Shown: piece by piece, positions 41,234 to 53,800 of the stretch
Position numbering within the stretch: the stretch's first letter is position 1
Layout: every line of letters starts with the position of its first letter
NCBI GenBank assembly: GCA_016191165.1
Contig: JACPPF010000023.1
Span: 157,045 to 221,044 of the forward strand
Reading direction: 5' to 3'
DNA from: Planctomycetota bacterium
GTDB taxonomy: Bacteria; Planctomycetota; Planctomycetia; Gemmatales; Gemmataceae
Length of the DNA stretch: 64,000 nucleotides
Notes under the pieces: generated by a model
Told to the model about the DNA's origin: nothing
What the model saw: the letters and a program-made list of their open reading frames with translations, nothing else
Databases searched by the model: none
Position numbers and translations under genes: made by a program

Positions 41234-43372
41234 TCATTCACCCAGCACCTTTTGCAGGGACTCGATGGGCGCATACCGCGCCCCGTGCGTGGCGGCCAGG
41301 GCCTCGCAGCACGCGGTCAAGGACTCGGCCCCAAGATGTCTGGCGTACCCGATCGGCCCGCCGCGGTGCGTGGCCCAGCCGGTCAGGCACATGGCGCAAT
41401 CCAGATCATCGGCCCGCTGGATCAGTCCCTCCTGCAAGCAGCGCACGGATTCGAGGATCATCAGCGTGATCAACCGATTCTGGATCCATGCCTGCGAATC
41501 CCGCTCGGAGAGAGCCGGCACGGGGCGTGCATCCTCGCCTTGACTTTGGGTTCGCCACAGCAACGTGGTGGGGCGATGGGGCTTCAGCTTTTTCCAGACG
41601 CGGTGATAGAAACCCTCGCCGCTGCGCTTGCCGAGCCATTGCTGTTGCACCATCAAACTGAAGCCAGTCTCAAATGAGATTCGGTCGGCGAAAGATGACC
41701 GCGCCGCGTCGATGAGCCTCGCAACGTGATCGATGCCGAGGCGGTCCATCCATTCGAGTGGGCCGAAGGTCATGCCGAAACGCCGCATCGCGAAATCGAC
41801 AGAATCGATCGGCACGCCCTCCTTGACGAGCAGGGCCGCCTCGTTGAGCGCGGGGAGCCAAACGCGCATCATGACGCCCGGCGGTTGATCGGGCACGTCG
41901 AGGCAGCATTTGCCCAGTTCAATCGCCCATTCGCGAACGCGCTGCACGTCGCGCCGAGACACACCCGGCAGCCCAACGACCTCCGCAATCGAACCACGGT
42001 TCCACGGTTCGATCAGGTGTAAGCCGATGACGCGGCGCGGATGCTTGAGACCTTGCCTCAGGTCTTCGATGCGGTGCAATCCCGTGACGGGTACGATCAG
42101 AACGTCCGGCGCGATCTCCTTTTCCATCTCCTGGTAGAGCGCCTGTTTGTCGGCCAGGGCGCCGTCCTCGGTATCGAGAATCAGGTCGAGCTTGTCAAAG
42201 TGGTTCCAGGTAAAGGTCCCGCGAATGACCCCGAGCGTTTTTTGTAGATGGGCATGGGACTTTGCGCCACGCTGCACCTCAGCCTGCAAAAGCTGGACGA
42301 TCTGCGTCAACCCGGCGCCCAGGTGCAACTCGTCCTCGGCACGCATGACGACCTCGTAGCCCTTGACAACGCTCTGGAGGAGGAGCGCCAGCCCGGCAGT
42401 ATCGACGCCCAGAACGCCGACGCGATGGATGCCCAGTTCATTGCGTGAAAGCCGGCCCGGGGGGCGCAGGTCCTCGCGATGCACCAGTAAACGCAGCAGA
42501 TGATGGAGGGCCGGATGGGCGACAATTCGCGCCACGGCCTGACGCTCGAATTCGAGGCCGCCGGCCAGCATTGACGTTGGCGAATGATAGGCGACGCGCA
42601 GCGCCGTCAGCATTTCCCCCTGTGCAGGCATGTCTTCGGGCACGCGGGTGCGCAAGATGCGCTCGGCTCCGCGGAAGAGGAACCATCGGCCCGGGCGACT
42701 GGATTCCAGCCAGCGTTGCCGCCAGGTTTGCGTGGGAAACCTGGACCAATCGCGCTTCACCGGTCGCTCAAGGAATGCCGGCGGTTCCTCGTTGACTTCC
42801 TCCTCCAGATGGTCGGCCAGGCCGAGCAGCCAGGCCTCCCGTGCGTCGAATTGCTGGCCGGCCAGCAGCATTTGTAAACTCGATTCCAGGCCAATCAGGC
42901 GCGGTAGACGCTGGGTCCCGCCCCAGCAGGGGATCATGCCCCATTCCAGTTCGGGAAATCCCAGCGTTGTGGCGACGCGGTTCACCACCACGCGGTAGTC
43001 GCAGGCCAGGGCCAGCTCCAACCCGGCGTCGAAACAGGCGCCGCTGATGACGCACATGCTCGGGATTGGCAGATCGCTCAATTTCGCGCAAACCGCCTGA
43101 CCACGCTCCGACCAGCGCGGGAAATCTCCCGGCTTCCATTTCCCCATCACGCCTGGTCCAGGCCCGTGGCAAAAATTGGTCGTCTTGGCCGAGCGAATCA
43201 CAAGCAGACGAGTATCGTCTGCTTTCGCAACCGCGTCCAGCGCGCGTTCAAGATCATCGAGCAGTGTTTGGTCAAGAAAGTTGAAGGCGTTCTGCTCGCG
43301 GTCCAGCACGAGCACCGCGACGCCATCGGGTAACGCCTTGACCCAGAGATGCTTGGTTTGGAAAAAAGCCAT
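41234..43372 (-). CDS. Enoyl-CoA hydratase / 3-hydroxyacyl-CoA dehydrogenase-like protein
   Basis: 712 residues, like the alpha subunit of the fatty acid oxidation complex. The hydratase half (1-~190) has SGACFDAGLELALACDYRV and FPELEWGMIPCWGGTQRL with both catalytic Glu. The dehydrogenase half starts at IHRVGVLGVDTAG (~320); the NAD loop reads G-V-D-T-A-G where the family has G-x-G-x-x-G, so the middle Gly is Asp. The catalytic His region GLHLIEPWNRGSIAEVV is kept. The start at 43372 gives MAFFQTKHL. It may be a hydratase only, or bind a different nucleotide. Confidence 0.8.
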   Translation of the reverse strand: MAFFQTKHLWVKALPDGVAVLVLDREQNAFNFLDQTLLDDLERALDAVAKADDTRLLVIRSAKTTNFCHGPGPGVMGKWKPGDFPRWSERGQAVCAKLSDLPIPSMCVISGACFDAGLELALACDYRVVVNRVATTLGFPELEWGMIPCWGGTQRLPRLIGLESSLQMLLAGQQFDAREAWLLGLADHLEEEVNEEPPAFLERPVKRDWSRFPTQTWRQRWLESSRPGRWFLFRGAERILRTRVPEDMPAQGEMLTALRVAYHSPTSMLAGGLEFERQAVARIVAHPALHHLLRLLVHREDLRPPGRLSRNELGIHRVGVLGVDTAGLALLLQSVVKGYEVVMRAEDELHLGAGLTQIVQLLQAEVQRGAKSHAHLQKTLGVIRGTFTWNHFDKLDLILDTEDGALADKQALYQEMEKEIAPDVLIVPVTGLHRIEDLRQGLKHPRRVIGLHLIEPWNRGSIAEVVGLPGVSRRDVQRVREWAIELGKCCLDVPDQPPGVMMRVWLPALNEAALLVKEGVPIDSVDFAMRRFGMTFGPLEWMDRLGIDHVARLIDAARSSFADRISFETGFSLMVQQQWLGKRSGEGFYHRVWKKLKPHRPTTLLWRTQSQGEDARPVPALSERDSQAWIQNRLITLMILESVRCLQEGLIQRADDLDCAMCLTGWATHRGGPIGYARHLGAESLTACCEALAATHGARYAPIESLQKVLGE

Positions 43373-43491
43373 AACAGCAATATAGGGATGGCGCCGCGCC
43401 AGGAAATTTAGGTGCGTCATCCCAGGGATTCGCTGCGCTCGCGCCGGGGCTTGACTTGGACATACAATGAACGAAAACAAGGAGTGCTTGC

Positions 43492-44376
43492 ATGAATCCC
43501 CCGCTATTGCAGAGTGAAATCGTCGGCGTGCCGGTCAAGCGCGGCAAGGTGCGCGATGTTTACGATCTGGGCGATCGCCTCGTCATCGTCGCCACCGATC
43601 GCATCAGTGCGTTCGACGGGGTGCTGCCGACGGGCATCCCGGACAAGGGGCGCATCCTGTCGCAACTGACCTTGTTCTGGCTCGATTTCCTGAAGATTCC
43701 CAATCACCTCATCAGCACCGACGTTGCCGCCATGGGGTCTGCTTTTGTGGCTCAGACCAGCGCGCTCCAGGGGCGTTCGATGCTGGTTCGAAAAGCCTCC
43801 GTCGTGCCGTTTGAATGTGTGGTGCGCGGCTACCTCGCCGGTTCGGGGTGGAAGGAATACCGCAAGCAGGGTACGGTCTGCGGCATCGCGTTGCCCGCGG
43901 GATTGCAGGAGTGCCAGCAACTGCCCGAACCGCTTTTCACGCCCTCCACCAAGGCGGAAACGGGGCATGATGAGAACATCTCCTATGAGACGATGGCCGC
44001 CGCGACCGGACCCACGCTGGCAGCGGAGCTTCGCGATCGCAGTCTCGACGTGTACCGCCGGGCGAGCGAATACTCGGCATCGCGCGGAATCATCCTGGCG
44101 GACACGAAGTTTGAATGGGGCCAGATGCCGGACGGTTCGTTGATCCTGATCGACGAGGTGCTGACGCCCGACAGCTCGCGTTTTTGGCCCAGGGATTCGT
44201 ATCAGCCGGGCAGGAACCCGCCATCGTTCGACAAGCAATTCGTGCGCGATTGGCTGGAAGGTTCGGGTTGGGACAAGAACAGCCCGCCGCCGCCGCTGCC
44301 CGCTGAGGTGGTCGAGAAGACACGCGCGAAATATGTCGAGGCTTTCGAGAAACTGACGGGACGGAAGTTCGTGTGA
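43492..44376 (+). CDS. purC: SAICAR synthase
   Basis: Purine synthesis: joins aspartate to CAIR using ATP. 294 residues, with [27 protein letters not shown] at the start, [28 protein letters not shown] and [22 protein letters not shown]. The larger-than-minimal length fits planctomycete/eukaryote-like members. AAGGAG precedes the start. It is divergent from the FadB/FadJ-like gene. Confidence 0.95.
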   Translation: MNPPLLQSEIVGVPVKRGKVRDVYDLGDRLVIVATDRISAFDGVLPTGIPDKGRILSQLTLFWLDFLKIPNHLISTDVAAMGSAFVAQTSALQGRSMLVRKASVVPFECVVRGYLAGSGWKEYRKQGTVCGIALPAGLQECQQLPEPLFTPSTKAETGHDENISYETMAAATGPTLAAELRDRSLDVYRRASEYSASRGIILADTKFEWGQMPDGSLILIDEVLTPDSSRFWPRDSYQPGRNPPSFDKQFVRDWLEGSGWDKNSPPPPLPAEVVEKTRAKYVEAFEKLTGRKFV

Positions 44377-44485
44377 TTTGCGCTCGGCTTCGCACCAGCC
44401 CCGGCGCAAGCCGGGGGATGAGGACGTGTGTTCCCTGGCCTGCGCCGCGGGTTGACGTCGAATGCGAGCGGCAACAAGGAAAAAC

Positions 44486-45316
44486 ATGGCCCTACGCCTT
44501 CTCATCATCGGCGCCCATCCCGACGATGCCGACTACTACGCCGGTGGCACGGCCGCGCTCTTTGCGTCGCAGGGACACGTTGTACACATGGTCAGCCTGA
44601 CCAACGGCGACGCGGGGCATCACCAGATGCCTGGCCCGGCGCTGGCGGCGCGGCGTGGTAAGGAAGCAAAAGCCGCCGGCGCCGTCATCCGGGCGGAGTA
44701 CGAACTTTTCGATATCCACGACGGCGAGCTACTGCCGACCCTGGAAAACCGCTCGCGCGTCATTCAACTCATCCGCTCCTTCAACCCGGACCTCATCCTC
44801 ACGCATCGGCCCAACGATTACCATCCCGATCATCGCTACACCAGCCAGCTGGTCCAGGATGCGGCCTATATGATTACCGTGCCGGCGGTGGTCCCCGGGA
44901 CGAAGCACCTGATGAAAAACCCGGTGATCGCCTATCTGCCCGATGCGTTTCAAAGGCCGTACCCGTTTCAGCCAACCGTGGCCGTGGATGTCGGCCCGGT
45001 GCTGGACCAGGTCCTTGCGATGCTGCATTGCCACGTGTCGCAGTTTTACGAATGGCTGGCCTACAACACCGGCACGCTCGATCAAGTGCCCAGCGGCGAG
45101 GCCGAGCGCCGCGCCTGGCTCGGTGAACAGGTGAAGAAGCGCCTTCGCAAACAGGCGGAGCGATTTCGGCCCACGTTGATCGAGTGCTATGGCCGCGTGC
45201 ATGGCAACGCCGTCGAGTTCGCCGAGGCGTTTGAGGCTTGCGAATACGGCGCCCCGCTGGATCAGGCGGCGGCGCGGCGGCTGTTTCCCTTCGTGTTCGG
45301 GGCCGGAATTAAGTGA
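44486..45316 (+). CDS. LmbE/PIG-L-family deacetylase
   Basis: 276 residues with LIIGAHPDDADYYAGG (HPDD metal motif, residues ~8-11), TNGDAGHH and NDYHPDHRYTSQLV (second His pair). The family removes acetyl groups from N-acetylglucosaminyl derivatives. AAGGA lies seven bases before 44486, and the Met-Ala-Leu-Arg start fits better than 44462. The particular substrate is unknown. Confidence 0.9.
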   Translation: MALRLLIIGAHPDDADYYAGGTAALFASQGHVVHMVSLTNGDAGHHQMPGPALAARRGKEAKAAGAVIRAEYELFDIHDGELLPTLENRSRVIQLIRSFNPDLILTHRPNDYHPDHRYTSQLVQDAAYMITVPAVVPGTKHLMKNPVIAYLPDAFQRPYPFQPTVAVDVGPVLDQVLAMLHCHVSQFYEWLAYNTGTLDQVPSGEAERRAWLGEQVKKRLRKQAERFRPTLIECYGRVHGNAVEFAEAFEACEYGAPLDQAAARRLFPFVFGAGIK

Positions 45317-45434
45317 ATTGTCCTATTGTCGTCGCAACGACTTATCAAATAAGGAGGTTGCGCCTGATTTTCGAGGGACTGTTCACGGAACGTGGGGGGT
45401 ATCTCAACGCACCTTGACAAAACGAGTGGTCTTG

Positions 45435-46451
45435 ATGCTTCGCCTGCCGCGGCGTATTTGGGTTCTTCTCTCCGTGCCCTTGTTCCTGGTCCTGGGGGGG
45501 ACGCTGGGGTATCATGTGATCGAAGAGGATTTCACCCTCTTCGATTCGCTCTACATGACGGTAATCACCCTCTCCACCATCGGCTACGGCGAGGTTCATC
45601 CCCTGAGCGACCGCGGGAGATTGTTCACCATCTTTTTGATCCTCGGCGGCGTTTTCGGCTTCGCTTACTGCGCTTCGGAAATGATACGCTCGGTGGTCAG
45701 CGGCGAGATCGCCGGAATCCTCGGAAGGCAAAAAATGGAACGCGCCCTGGCTCATCTCCACGGTCACATCATCATCTGCGGCTACGGCCGCATGGGACGC
45801 CTGGTGTGCAAGGAATTCTCCCGCTGGCACCGTGAATTCGTCGTCATCGATCGCAACGCGAACGACCTCAGCGACTTTCAGCTTCCCTTCGGCATCGCCC
45901 TGGTCGGCGACGCCACCTCCGACGAGATGCTCAAGCAAGCCGGCATCGACCGCGCGCACAGCCTGGTCACGGTGATGGCCTCCGACGCGGACAACCTGTT
46001 CACCACGATGAGCGCCCGCCTGCTCAACGCCAAGTTGGTGATCGTCGCGCGCGTCGAGGATTCGCATTCCGAGCAAAAGCTCTTGCGCGCGGGCGCCAAC
46101 CGCGTGATCTCGCCCTACGTGATCGGTGGCACACGGGTCGCCCATGCGGTCTTGAAGCCGACGGTGGTTGATTTCATCGAGCTTACAACACGAACCGAGC
46201 ACATCGAATTGCAACTGGAGGAAGCTCGAATCGAGCCGCTAAGTTCGTTGATTGGGTTCAATCTCAAGGATGCGCGCCTGCGCGCGGAACATCAGGTCAT
46301 CATCGTCGCGATCAAGAAAAAGACCGGGCACATGCACTTCAACCCGCCGTCGGAGACCGTCCTCGAAGCGGGCGACATCCTCGTCGCCATGGGCAGCCGC
46401 GCTCACCTGGCCGTGCTGGCGCAGCTGGCGCAAACAAAAGCCCCGGGGTAA
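45435..46451 (+). CDS. Potassium channel with TrkA-N and TrkA-C domains
   Basis: 338 residues. A two-TM ion-channel pore with the filter TIGYGEV (T-x-GYG near residue 53) is between IWVLLSVPLFLVLGG and FTIFLILGGVFGFAYC. A Rossmann RCK/TrkA-N domain follows (HIIICGYGRMG, FVVIDRN, LVGDATSDEML), then a TrkA-C domain. The start at 45435 (MLRLPRR) is the first Met before TM1. The end, A-P-G-stop, is encoded by a CCCCGGGG palindrome. Confidence 0.85.
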   Translation: MLRLPRRIWVLLSVPLFLVLGGTLGYHVIEEDFTLFDSLYMTVITLSTIGYGEVHPLSDRGRLFTIFLILGGVFGFAYCASEMIRSVVSGEIAGILGRQKMERALAHLHGHIIICGYGRMGRLVCKEFSRWHREFVVIDRNANDLSDFQLPFGIALVGDATSDEMLKQAGIDRAHSLVTVMASDADNLFTTMSARLLNAKLVIVARVEDSHSEQKLLRAGANRVISPYVIGGTRVAHAVLKPTVVDFIELTTRTEHIELQLEEARIEPLSSLIGFNLKDARLRAEHQVIIVAIKKKTGHMHFNPPSETVLEAGDILVAMGSRAHLAVLAQLAQTKAPG

Positions 46452-46469
46452 GCGCGGCGAACCCCCGGG
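46441..46469. repeat. CCCCGGGG palindrome supplying a stop codon
   Basis: CCCCGGGG (46441-46448) with a CCCCGGG inverse about 20 bases later (46463-46469) around TAAGCGCGGCGAA. The TAA in it ends the potassium channel gene. It also lies between the convergent channel and lipoprotein genes. Confidence 0.65.
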
Positions 46470-46470
46470 T

Positions 46471-47346
46471 TCACTCAAACCTCCGCGCCGTCCATCGGTA
46501 TTCGACCTCGCTCACCCGCCCCGGGTCCACGTGCACCGTGCGGACCTGCTCGCGCGGCGCCTGCCAGATCCACCGCACCACCACGCTCATTTCCGGATCA
46601 CGCTGTTTCTGTTCGACGCGCCAGCTCGGCAGCCACGACACCACCTCGTAGCTCCCGGCTGGGACCTGGTTGAGCGAAAACCGGCCGTCCGCGTCGGTCC
46701 GCGCAAAGTAGGGATGTTCGGTGACGAACAGGTGGGCGTGCATCCAAAAGTAGCCCGCGCCACAGGTCAGATCGACGATGCCTTCCTTCGACGCCTGGCG
46801 CGTTTGGGGTGCCTGTCCCTTGATGATTGGCGCAGCAAAAAAGGCGGCGCCCCGGCCATGCAGGTTGTGGTAATCCGCATCGCGATTCACGATCTCGAAT
46901 CGGCTCCCACGCCGGACGAAACCGACCGGGCCACGGTGCGTGCCTTGCTGAACCTCCAGACGGCGCGCGTGAAACTCGACGCGCACCGGCGCATGGTCCC
47001 AGGCCTTGGCCCGGCGCGGATCGACGCCACGCAAGAAAACAACAGCGCCGCTTACACCGCGGTTGTCCTTATGAACCTGGGGCACGTGCGGCGTCGTGAA
47101 GCGAAGCGGAATCTTGTGACTGTTGGGCTTGAACGCGATCGCGCGCACGATTTCTTCCTTGGCGTCCGGAATGTCGCCATCCCACACGACGCGGCCTTGA
47201 ATCGTGCCCGTCGCGGCAGGGTCGAACGATTCCCCCAGTGCCGTCTCCGGTTGGACATCGTCCGGGGAAACCGAAATTGCCGTTTCCGTGCAACCCACAC
47301 AGGTCATGGTCAGCAAGATGGCGAGGCGCATACGTCCGTGCATCAT
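46471..47346 (-). CDS. Putative lipoprotein with carboxypeptidase-regulatory-like domain
   Basis: 291 residues. The start is Met-Met-His-Gly-Arg-Met-Arg-Leu-Ala-Ile-Leu-Leu-Thr-Met-Thr-Cys-Val-Gly-Cys, a signal peptide with a possible lipobox Cys at 19. GTIQGRVVWDGDIPDAKE and DADGRFSLNQVPAGSYEVVSWLPSW are carboxypeptidase-regulatory-like beta domains. CGAGYFWMHAHLFVTEHPYF is a cupredoxin-like segment with His and Met. Such proteins may bind copper; that is inference. The frame is open to 48108, but the upstream part is not like a protein. Confidence 0.65.
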   Translation of the reverse strand: MMHGRMRLAILLTMTCVGCTETAISVSPDDVQPETALGESFDPAATGTIQGRVVWDGDIPDAKEEIVRAIAFKPNSHKIPLRFTTPHVPQVHKDNRGVSGAVVFLRGVDPRRAKAWDHAPVRVEFHARRLEVQQGTHRGPVGFVRRGSRFEIVNRDADYHNLHGRGAAFFAAPIIKGQAPQTRQASKEGIVDLTCGAGYFWMHAHLFVTEHPYFARTDADGRFSLNQVPAGSYEVVSWLPSWRVEQKQRDPEMSVVVRWIWQAPREQVRTVHVDPGRVSEVEYRWTARRFE

Positions 47347-47424
47347 GGTTTTCTCTTGGTTCAATCTCTGGGTCCGCTTACAATGCTGTGGATCACTCTT
47401 TCCGGGTTGATTCTCGCGTGACCT

Positions 47425-47449
47425 GTCAGCCTGGAAAGGCCGACCTACT
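47425..47449. repeat. Half copy of the GTCAGG/CCTGAC palindrome
   Basis: GTCAGCCTGGAAAGGCCGACCTAC resembles one arm of the GTAGGTCAGGCTTTCCAGCC element seen at 14062 and 49362. It precedes the SD of the cupin gene. Confidence 0.5.
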
Positions 47450-47466
47450 TGGAGGCACTTACCCCC

Positions 47467-47826
47467 ATGCCGGCCGTGACGACTCCCGGTTATCTCGTTC
47501 GCCGGCTGGAGGACGCGCCGACGGTTCCGTGTCCGTGCGGCGAGAGCACACGTCCCTTGACGCGGTCGGAAACGCCCGTTTGCAACCTGCACGTGACGTT
47601 CATCCAGGACTCCGTCCGGCACTACCACAAAGAATGCACTGAGGTGTACTACATTTTGGAGGGTCAAGGCAAGATGGAATTGAACGACGACGTGGTGGAA
47701 ATCTATCCCGGAACGGTTATTTACATCGAGCCACGGACCTGGCATCGCCTGTACAGCGAGCAGGGCGTGCGGACCATCGTCTTCGGCACTCCCGCGCTCA
47801 AGCCGGAAGATGAGTTCTTCGACTGA
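47467..47826 (+). CDS. Single-domain cupin protein
   Basis: 119 residues with VTFIQDSVRHYHKECTEVYYILEGQGKMELNDDVV (metal motif H-x-H-x4-E) and PRTWHRLYSEQGVRTIVFGTPA (second His). The Cys-rich start PCPCGEST may be structural. The start at 47467 follows GGAGG. The substrate is unknown; single-domain cupins of this type act as isomerases, dioxygenases or sensors. Confidence 0.8.
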   Translation: MPAVTTPGYLVRRLEDAPTVPCPCGESTRPLTRSETPVCNLHVTFIQDSVRHYHKECTEVYYILEGQGKMELNDDVVEIYPGTVIYIEPRTWHRLYSEQGVRTIVFGTPALKPEDEFFD

Positions 47827-47840
47827 GCGTTTTACTTTTC

Positions 47841-47913
47841 CTCGTTCCCAGGCTCCGCTGCGTGAGGCCTGACGGGCACCAAATCCACGCGGCAGGCAGA
47901 GCCTGGGAACGAG
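47841..47913. repeat. CTCGTTCCCAGGCTC palindrome
   Basis: CTCGTTCCCAGGCTC (47841-47855) and GAGCCTGGGAACGAG (47899-47913), perfect 15-bp arms with a 43-base centre. The same family is found inside the ABC-F gene at 8654-8678. Confidence 0.75.
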
Positions 47914-47935
47914 TTTGGAAAGTATCACGCGCCCA

Positions 47936-48421
47936 TCAATACCACTCCGGCGTGACCAGCCATTTGAGGTCGCCCAGGCCCTTGCCGGGGAAGTCGGCAC
48001 AGTTGATGAACGCGACACCGGCCTTGGCGAAATCGATTTGCATTTTTTTTTCGCCCAGCAGCCAGCCGGCAAATTCACCCAGATCAGGCATATGGCCGAC
48101 GAGGCCAAGTTTTTCGCCCGCGGATTTCAGCAGGTATTTTCCCAGCTTGCGCGGTTTGCTGCCGGGGGCGAGGTCGTCGCAGGTTTCGAGAATCAGTTCG
48201 GGTCGGGCCCAGACACGCAAGAGAATCTCCGCAGTCTGACGGGCGCGCACGAGAGGACTGGTGCAAAGTCGATCGAGCACCACGCCTCGTTTCGCCAGGG
48301 CGCGGGCGACCGCCTCGGATTGGGTTTCGCCCTTCTCGCTCAAGGGCCGTGCCTCATCCGTGGTGACTCCGCGCTCTCCCAGGGCCAGCGCGTCCGCGTG
48401 GCGAATCAGGTACAGTTCCAC
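47936..48421 (-). CDS. sixA: Phosphohistidine phosphatase SixA
   Basis: 161 residues with the RHG-type start MELYLIRHADALALGERGVTTDEARPLSEKGETQS (catalytic RHA motif, residues 7-9) and SPLVRARQTAEILL plus LVGHMPDLGEFAGWLLG (second His). It removes phosphate from phosphohistidine in phosphorelays. A strong family match. It lies between the cupin gene and typA. Confidence 0.85.
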   Translation of the reverse strand: MELYLIRHADALALGERGVTTDEARPLSEKGETQSEAVARALAKRGVVLDRLCTSPLVRARQTAEILLRVWARPELILETCDDLAPGSKPRKLGKYLLKSAGEKLGLVGHMPDLGEFAGWLLGEKKMQIDFAKAGVAFINCADFPGKGLGDLKWLVTPEWY

Positions 48422-48605
48422 GGCATGATCCCCTGTTGTGGTTTTATTTCTCAGGCTTGGCGTGGCAGCGCCGTCGCCGCGACATTAGCTGGCTTGTTGG
48501 AAGTTCCCTTCGCCGACCGGCGAAGTTCGGTTATAATAAAACTCCTCTCCATTCGAGCCAACGGATATCGGTGCCTTCACGAAATCTTCATGGAAAGCGG
48601 ACTGC

Positions 48606-50525
<1,920 letters not shown>

Positions 50526-50608
50526 TGCGCGCGGCACGAAAACGACGCGTCAGCGATGGTTTGATAGGTAAGTCGTCGCGGTGGTGTCTCACTTGGCTTC
50601 GGCGCATG

Positions 50609-50660
50609 GTAGACCTCACGCTCCGCGTGAGGAATTCCTCACGCGGAGCGTGGGGTCTAC
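50609..50660. repeat. 52-bp near-perfect palindrome GTAGACCTCACGC
   Basis: GTAGACCTCACGCTCCGCGT (from 50609) reads back to 50660 with a single mismatch around a central GGAATTCC. Flanking GTGTCTCA (50584-) and TGAGACAC (50669-) extend the symmetry. It lies in the 336-base gap between typA and the histidine kinase, which holds no other gene. Confidence 0.75.
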
Positions 50661-50745
50661 CGTCAAACTGAGACACTACCGTCGTCGTCGACGCTTGTGG
50701 CGCGTTCGTTAGCCCCATCCTTTTCACGTTTTCCTCATTTGATTC

Positions 50746-50774
50746 TTGACAAGTCCATGGGAAAGCTCCATAAG
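50746..50774 (+). promoter_or_regulatory. Predicted promoter of the hybrid histidine kinase
   Basis: TTGACA (50746-50751), 17-base spacer, CATAAG (50769-50774). The -35 is perfect and the -10 has four of six bases. About 90 bases before the kinase start. Confidence 0.5.
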
Positions 50775-50861
50775 AAATCCTAATTCACTGTAATCGACCC
50801 GTCTTCAGGCTACGATGCGAACCGTCGCCTCGCATCGTTAAGCCCTTTTGGATTCGCCAAG

Positions 50862-53800
50862 ATGCCACACGATTTCGCGGAACTGGCGCAGGTCTTGTTC
50901 GCCGACTCCGCGGACGCGTTGCTTTTGTTCGATGTCCAGTCCGGGTCGATTCAGGATGCCAATCCCGCGGCGCAGCGCTTGATCGGCGCGAGCCGCGCGG
51001 CGCTGGCAGGAAGCAAGGTCGGCGCGCTGATCCAGTGCGCGAGAACGGGCGCCGCTCTGGATTTTTCGGATGAGCAACGGTATCACGACGCCAGTTGCGG
51101 CCAGGAGTCCCTCCTTCTGGTTTCCCCTGCCGGAATGCGCATTCCAATTCATTGCTCCTTGACCCCTTTGTCTGCCAGCCAGCCGCTGTTGGGTTTGCTG
51201 CGGCTTCACAGCCTGCGCGATCCCCCGCGCGAGGAGCAGCTCGACGCGCCAGGGCGAATAAGTGAAAAACACTATCGCGATCTGGTCGAGACCTCCAATG
51301 ACCTCATCTGGTCGATGGACCTTGAAGGCCGCTGGACCTTTGTCAATCGCAAGGCGTTGTTGGCGATCTGCGGGTATGAGCCGGAGGACTTGCTCGGCAA
51401 ACCGGTCCGCGCCTTTCTGGCGCCGGAGCGGGTGGAAGGGGATTTGCGGATCGCGGACAGGATTTTACGGGGCGAGAGCGTTTACCATCATGAGACCGTA
51501 CTGCTGCGCCGCGACGGCGCGCGCGTGCATGTTCGGGTCAATGCCATTCCGTGGCTGCACAGCGATGGCGCCACGATTGGCATCACCGGAACCGCAACCG
51601 ACGTGACCCGCTACAAGGAAACCGAGGCAGCCTTGATTGCGAGCCGGAAGCGCTTTGAAGCCTTCATGAACCACATCCCCGCCCTGGGCTTCGTCAAGGA
51701 TGCCGATGGCCGTATGGTCTATGTCAATCAGGCTTACACGACCAAGTTTGAAACCAACGAGGCGCATTTCATCGGCAAGTTGGATCACGAGCTCTGGCCT
51801 GCCGAAGTTGCTGACCGTTTGCGCGACGCGGATCGGCGCGTTCTCGACGAGATGAAACCGATCGAGTTGCACGAGGTGGTGCCGACCCCCGACGGCGTGT
51901 ATCGCGAATGGTGGGTCGCCAAGTTCCCGTTCCGCGACGCGGCAGGGCGCATCTTCCTGGGCGGTATCGTGCTCGATCTCACGGAGCGCAAGCAGCTGGA
52001 GGACGCCCTGCGCCGATCCGAGCAGCGTCATCGGCAAGTGTGGGAGCGCAACCTTGCCGGCAACTTCCGCATTGCCGCGGATGGACGCATCCTGGATTGC
52101 AACGATTCGTTCGCGCGCCTTTTCGGGTTTCACTCGCGCGCGGACGCTCTGAATCGGTCTACCACGGAGTTCTACTTCGATTTGAGAGTGCGTGACGAAT
52201 TCCTGACCAGCCTGCGTGAATCCCAATTCCTGGCCAACTACGAAATTCGCATGCGCCGCGCGGACGGAACCCCCATCTGGGTGCTCGAAAACGTCAGCCT
52301 GCTGGAGGAAGGGGGAGAAGAGATCCTGGAGGGCAGTCTGTTCGACATCACCCCGCGCAAACATATCGAACAGGCTTTGCGGGCCAGCGAGAACAACTAC
52401 CGCACGCTCATTAACCACCTGAACCAGGCCATCTTCCTCAAGAATCGCGATTTGCGTTATGTCACTGTCAATCAGGTCTTTTGCGCCGGCGTCAGGAAAA
52501 CGGAGGCGGAAATCCTGAACAAGACCATCGGTGAATTGTTCACCGAAAACGCCGTCACGGAAAAGGCCCGGGACGTGGAGACTCACGTTCTGGCCACGGG
52601 GCGTGCGCTGGAGATCGAGGACGTGATTACCGTCCATGGCGAGCCACGCCACGTGCGTGTTCATCGCACGCCGGTGAAGGACGCCGACGGCGCCGTCACG
52701 GGCGTTTTGGGCATTGCGTGGGACGTGACGCAGCAGCGCGAGATGGAGGCTCAGTTGCGGCACGTGGACAAGATGAACGCCATCGGCCAACTCGCGGGCG
52801 GCCTGGCCCATGACTTCAATAATCTGCTGACCATCGTGCTGGGCAATCTGTCGGTCGTGATGTCACAGCACGGAGATTGGGACAGTAGTCAGGACCTTCT
52901 GCACAACGCCGAGCAAGCCGGCCTGCGCGCCGCCGAGTTGACGCAAACCCTTTTGGGCCTGTCGCGCCGAACGGCGCTGGCGGCAGTCCCCTGCAATCTC
53001 AACCAGAACATCGACGAGGTGGTGCGGCTCACCCGCTCCGTCCTGCCCGCCAACATCCAGGTTGAATTCCAGGCGGATCCGAACCTGGGCCCCGTCCTGG
53101 CCGATCCGGGGCAGATCAATCAAGTGCTTACCAATCTCACGCTCAACGCGCGCGACGCCATGGCGGCAGGCGGCGTGCTTCGGTTCGAGACGTGCCACTT
53201 CGTGCCCGATGCGGAATACCTTGCCGGCAATGTCGAGGCGCGACCCGGCGATTACGTGCGGCTGCGCGTCCAGGATACCGGCCCTGGCGTACCCTCTGAA
53301 ATCAAGCAACGCATCTTCGAGCCGTTCTTCACTACCAAGCCGCCAGGCAAGGGGACGGGCCTGGGGTTGGCGATCGTGTTTAGCATCCTGAAGCAACATC
53401 AGGGCTGGGTGGTTTGCGAAAGCCTACCCGATCGGGGCACGGTGTTTGACCTGTTTCTGCCGCGTTGCCCCGCGGCGCCGGCGGTCGAGGACAAGCCCGT
53501 GGCGCGCGCGGTCCACAACGACCTGATTTTGATCGTCGATGACGAGCCGCTGATTCGCAACCTGGCGCGGATCATCCTGACCCGCGCCGGTTACGAGACC
53601 CTGCTCGCGGAAAACGGCGCTGAGGCGCTGGACCTGATTCGCCAGCGGCCCGGCCAGATCGCCTTGATCGTCCTGGACGCGGTCATGCCGCGACTTTCCG
53701 GGCGCGAGACGCTGCGCGAACTTGGCGAGTTGGCGCCCGAGATCCATGTCCTGTTCTCCAGCGGGTATTCCACCGAGCAGATGGCCCTGAGAGAATTCCC

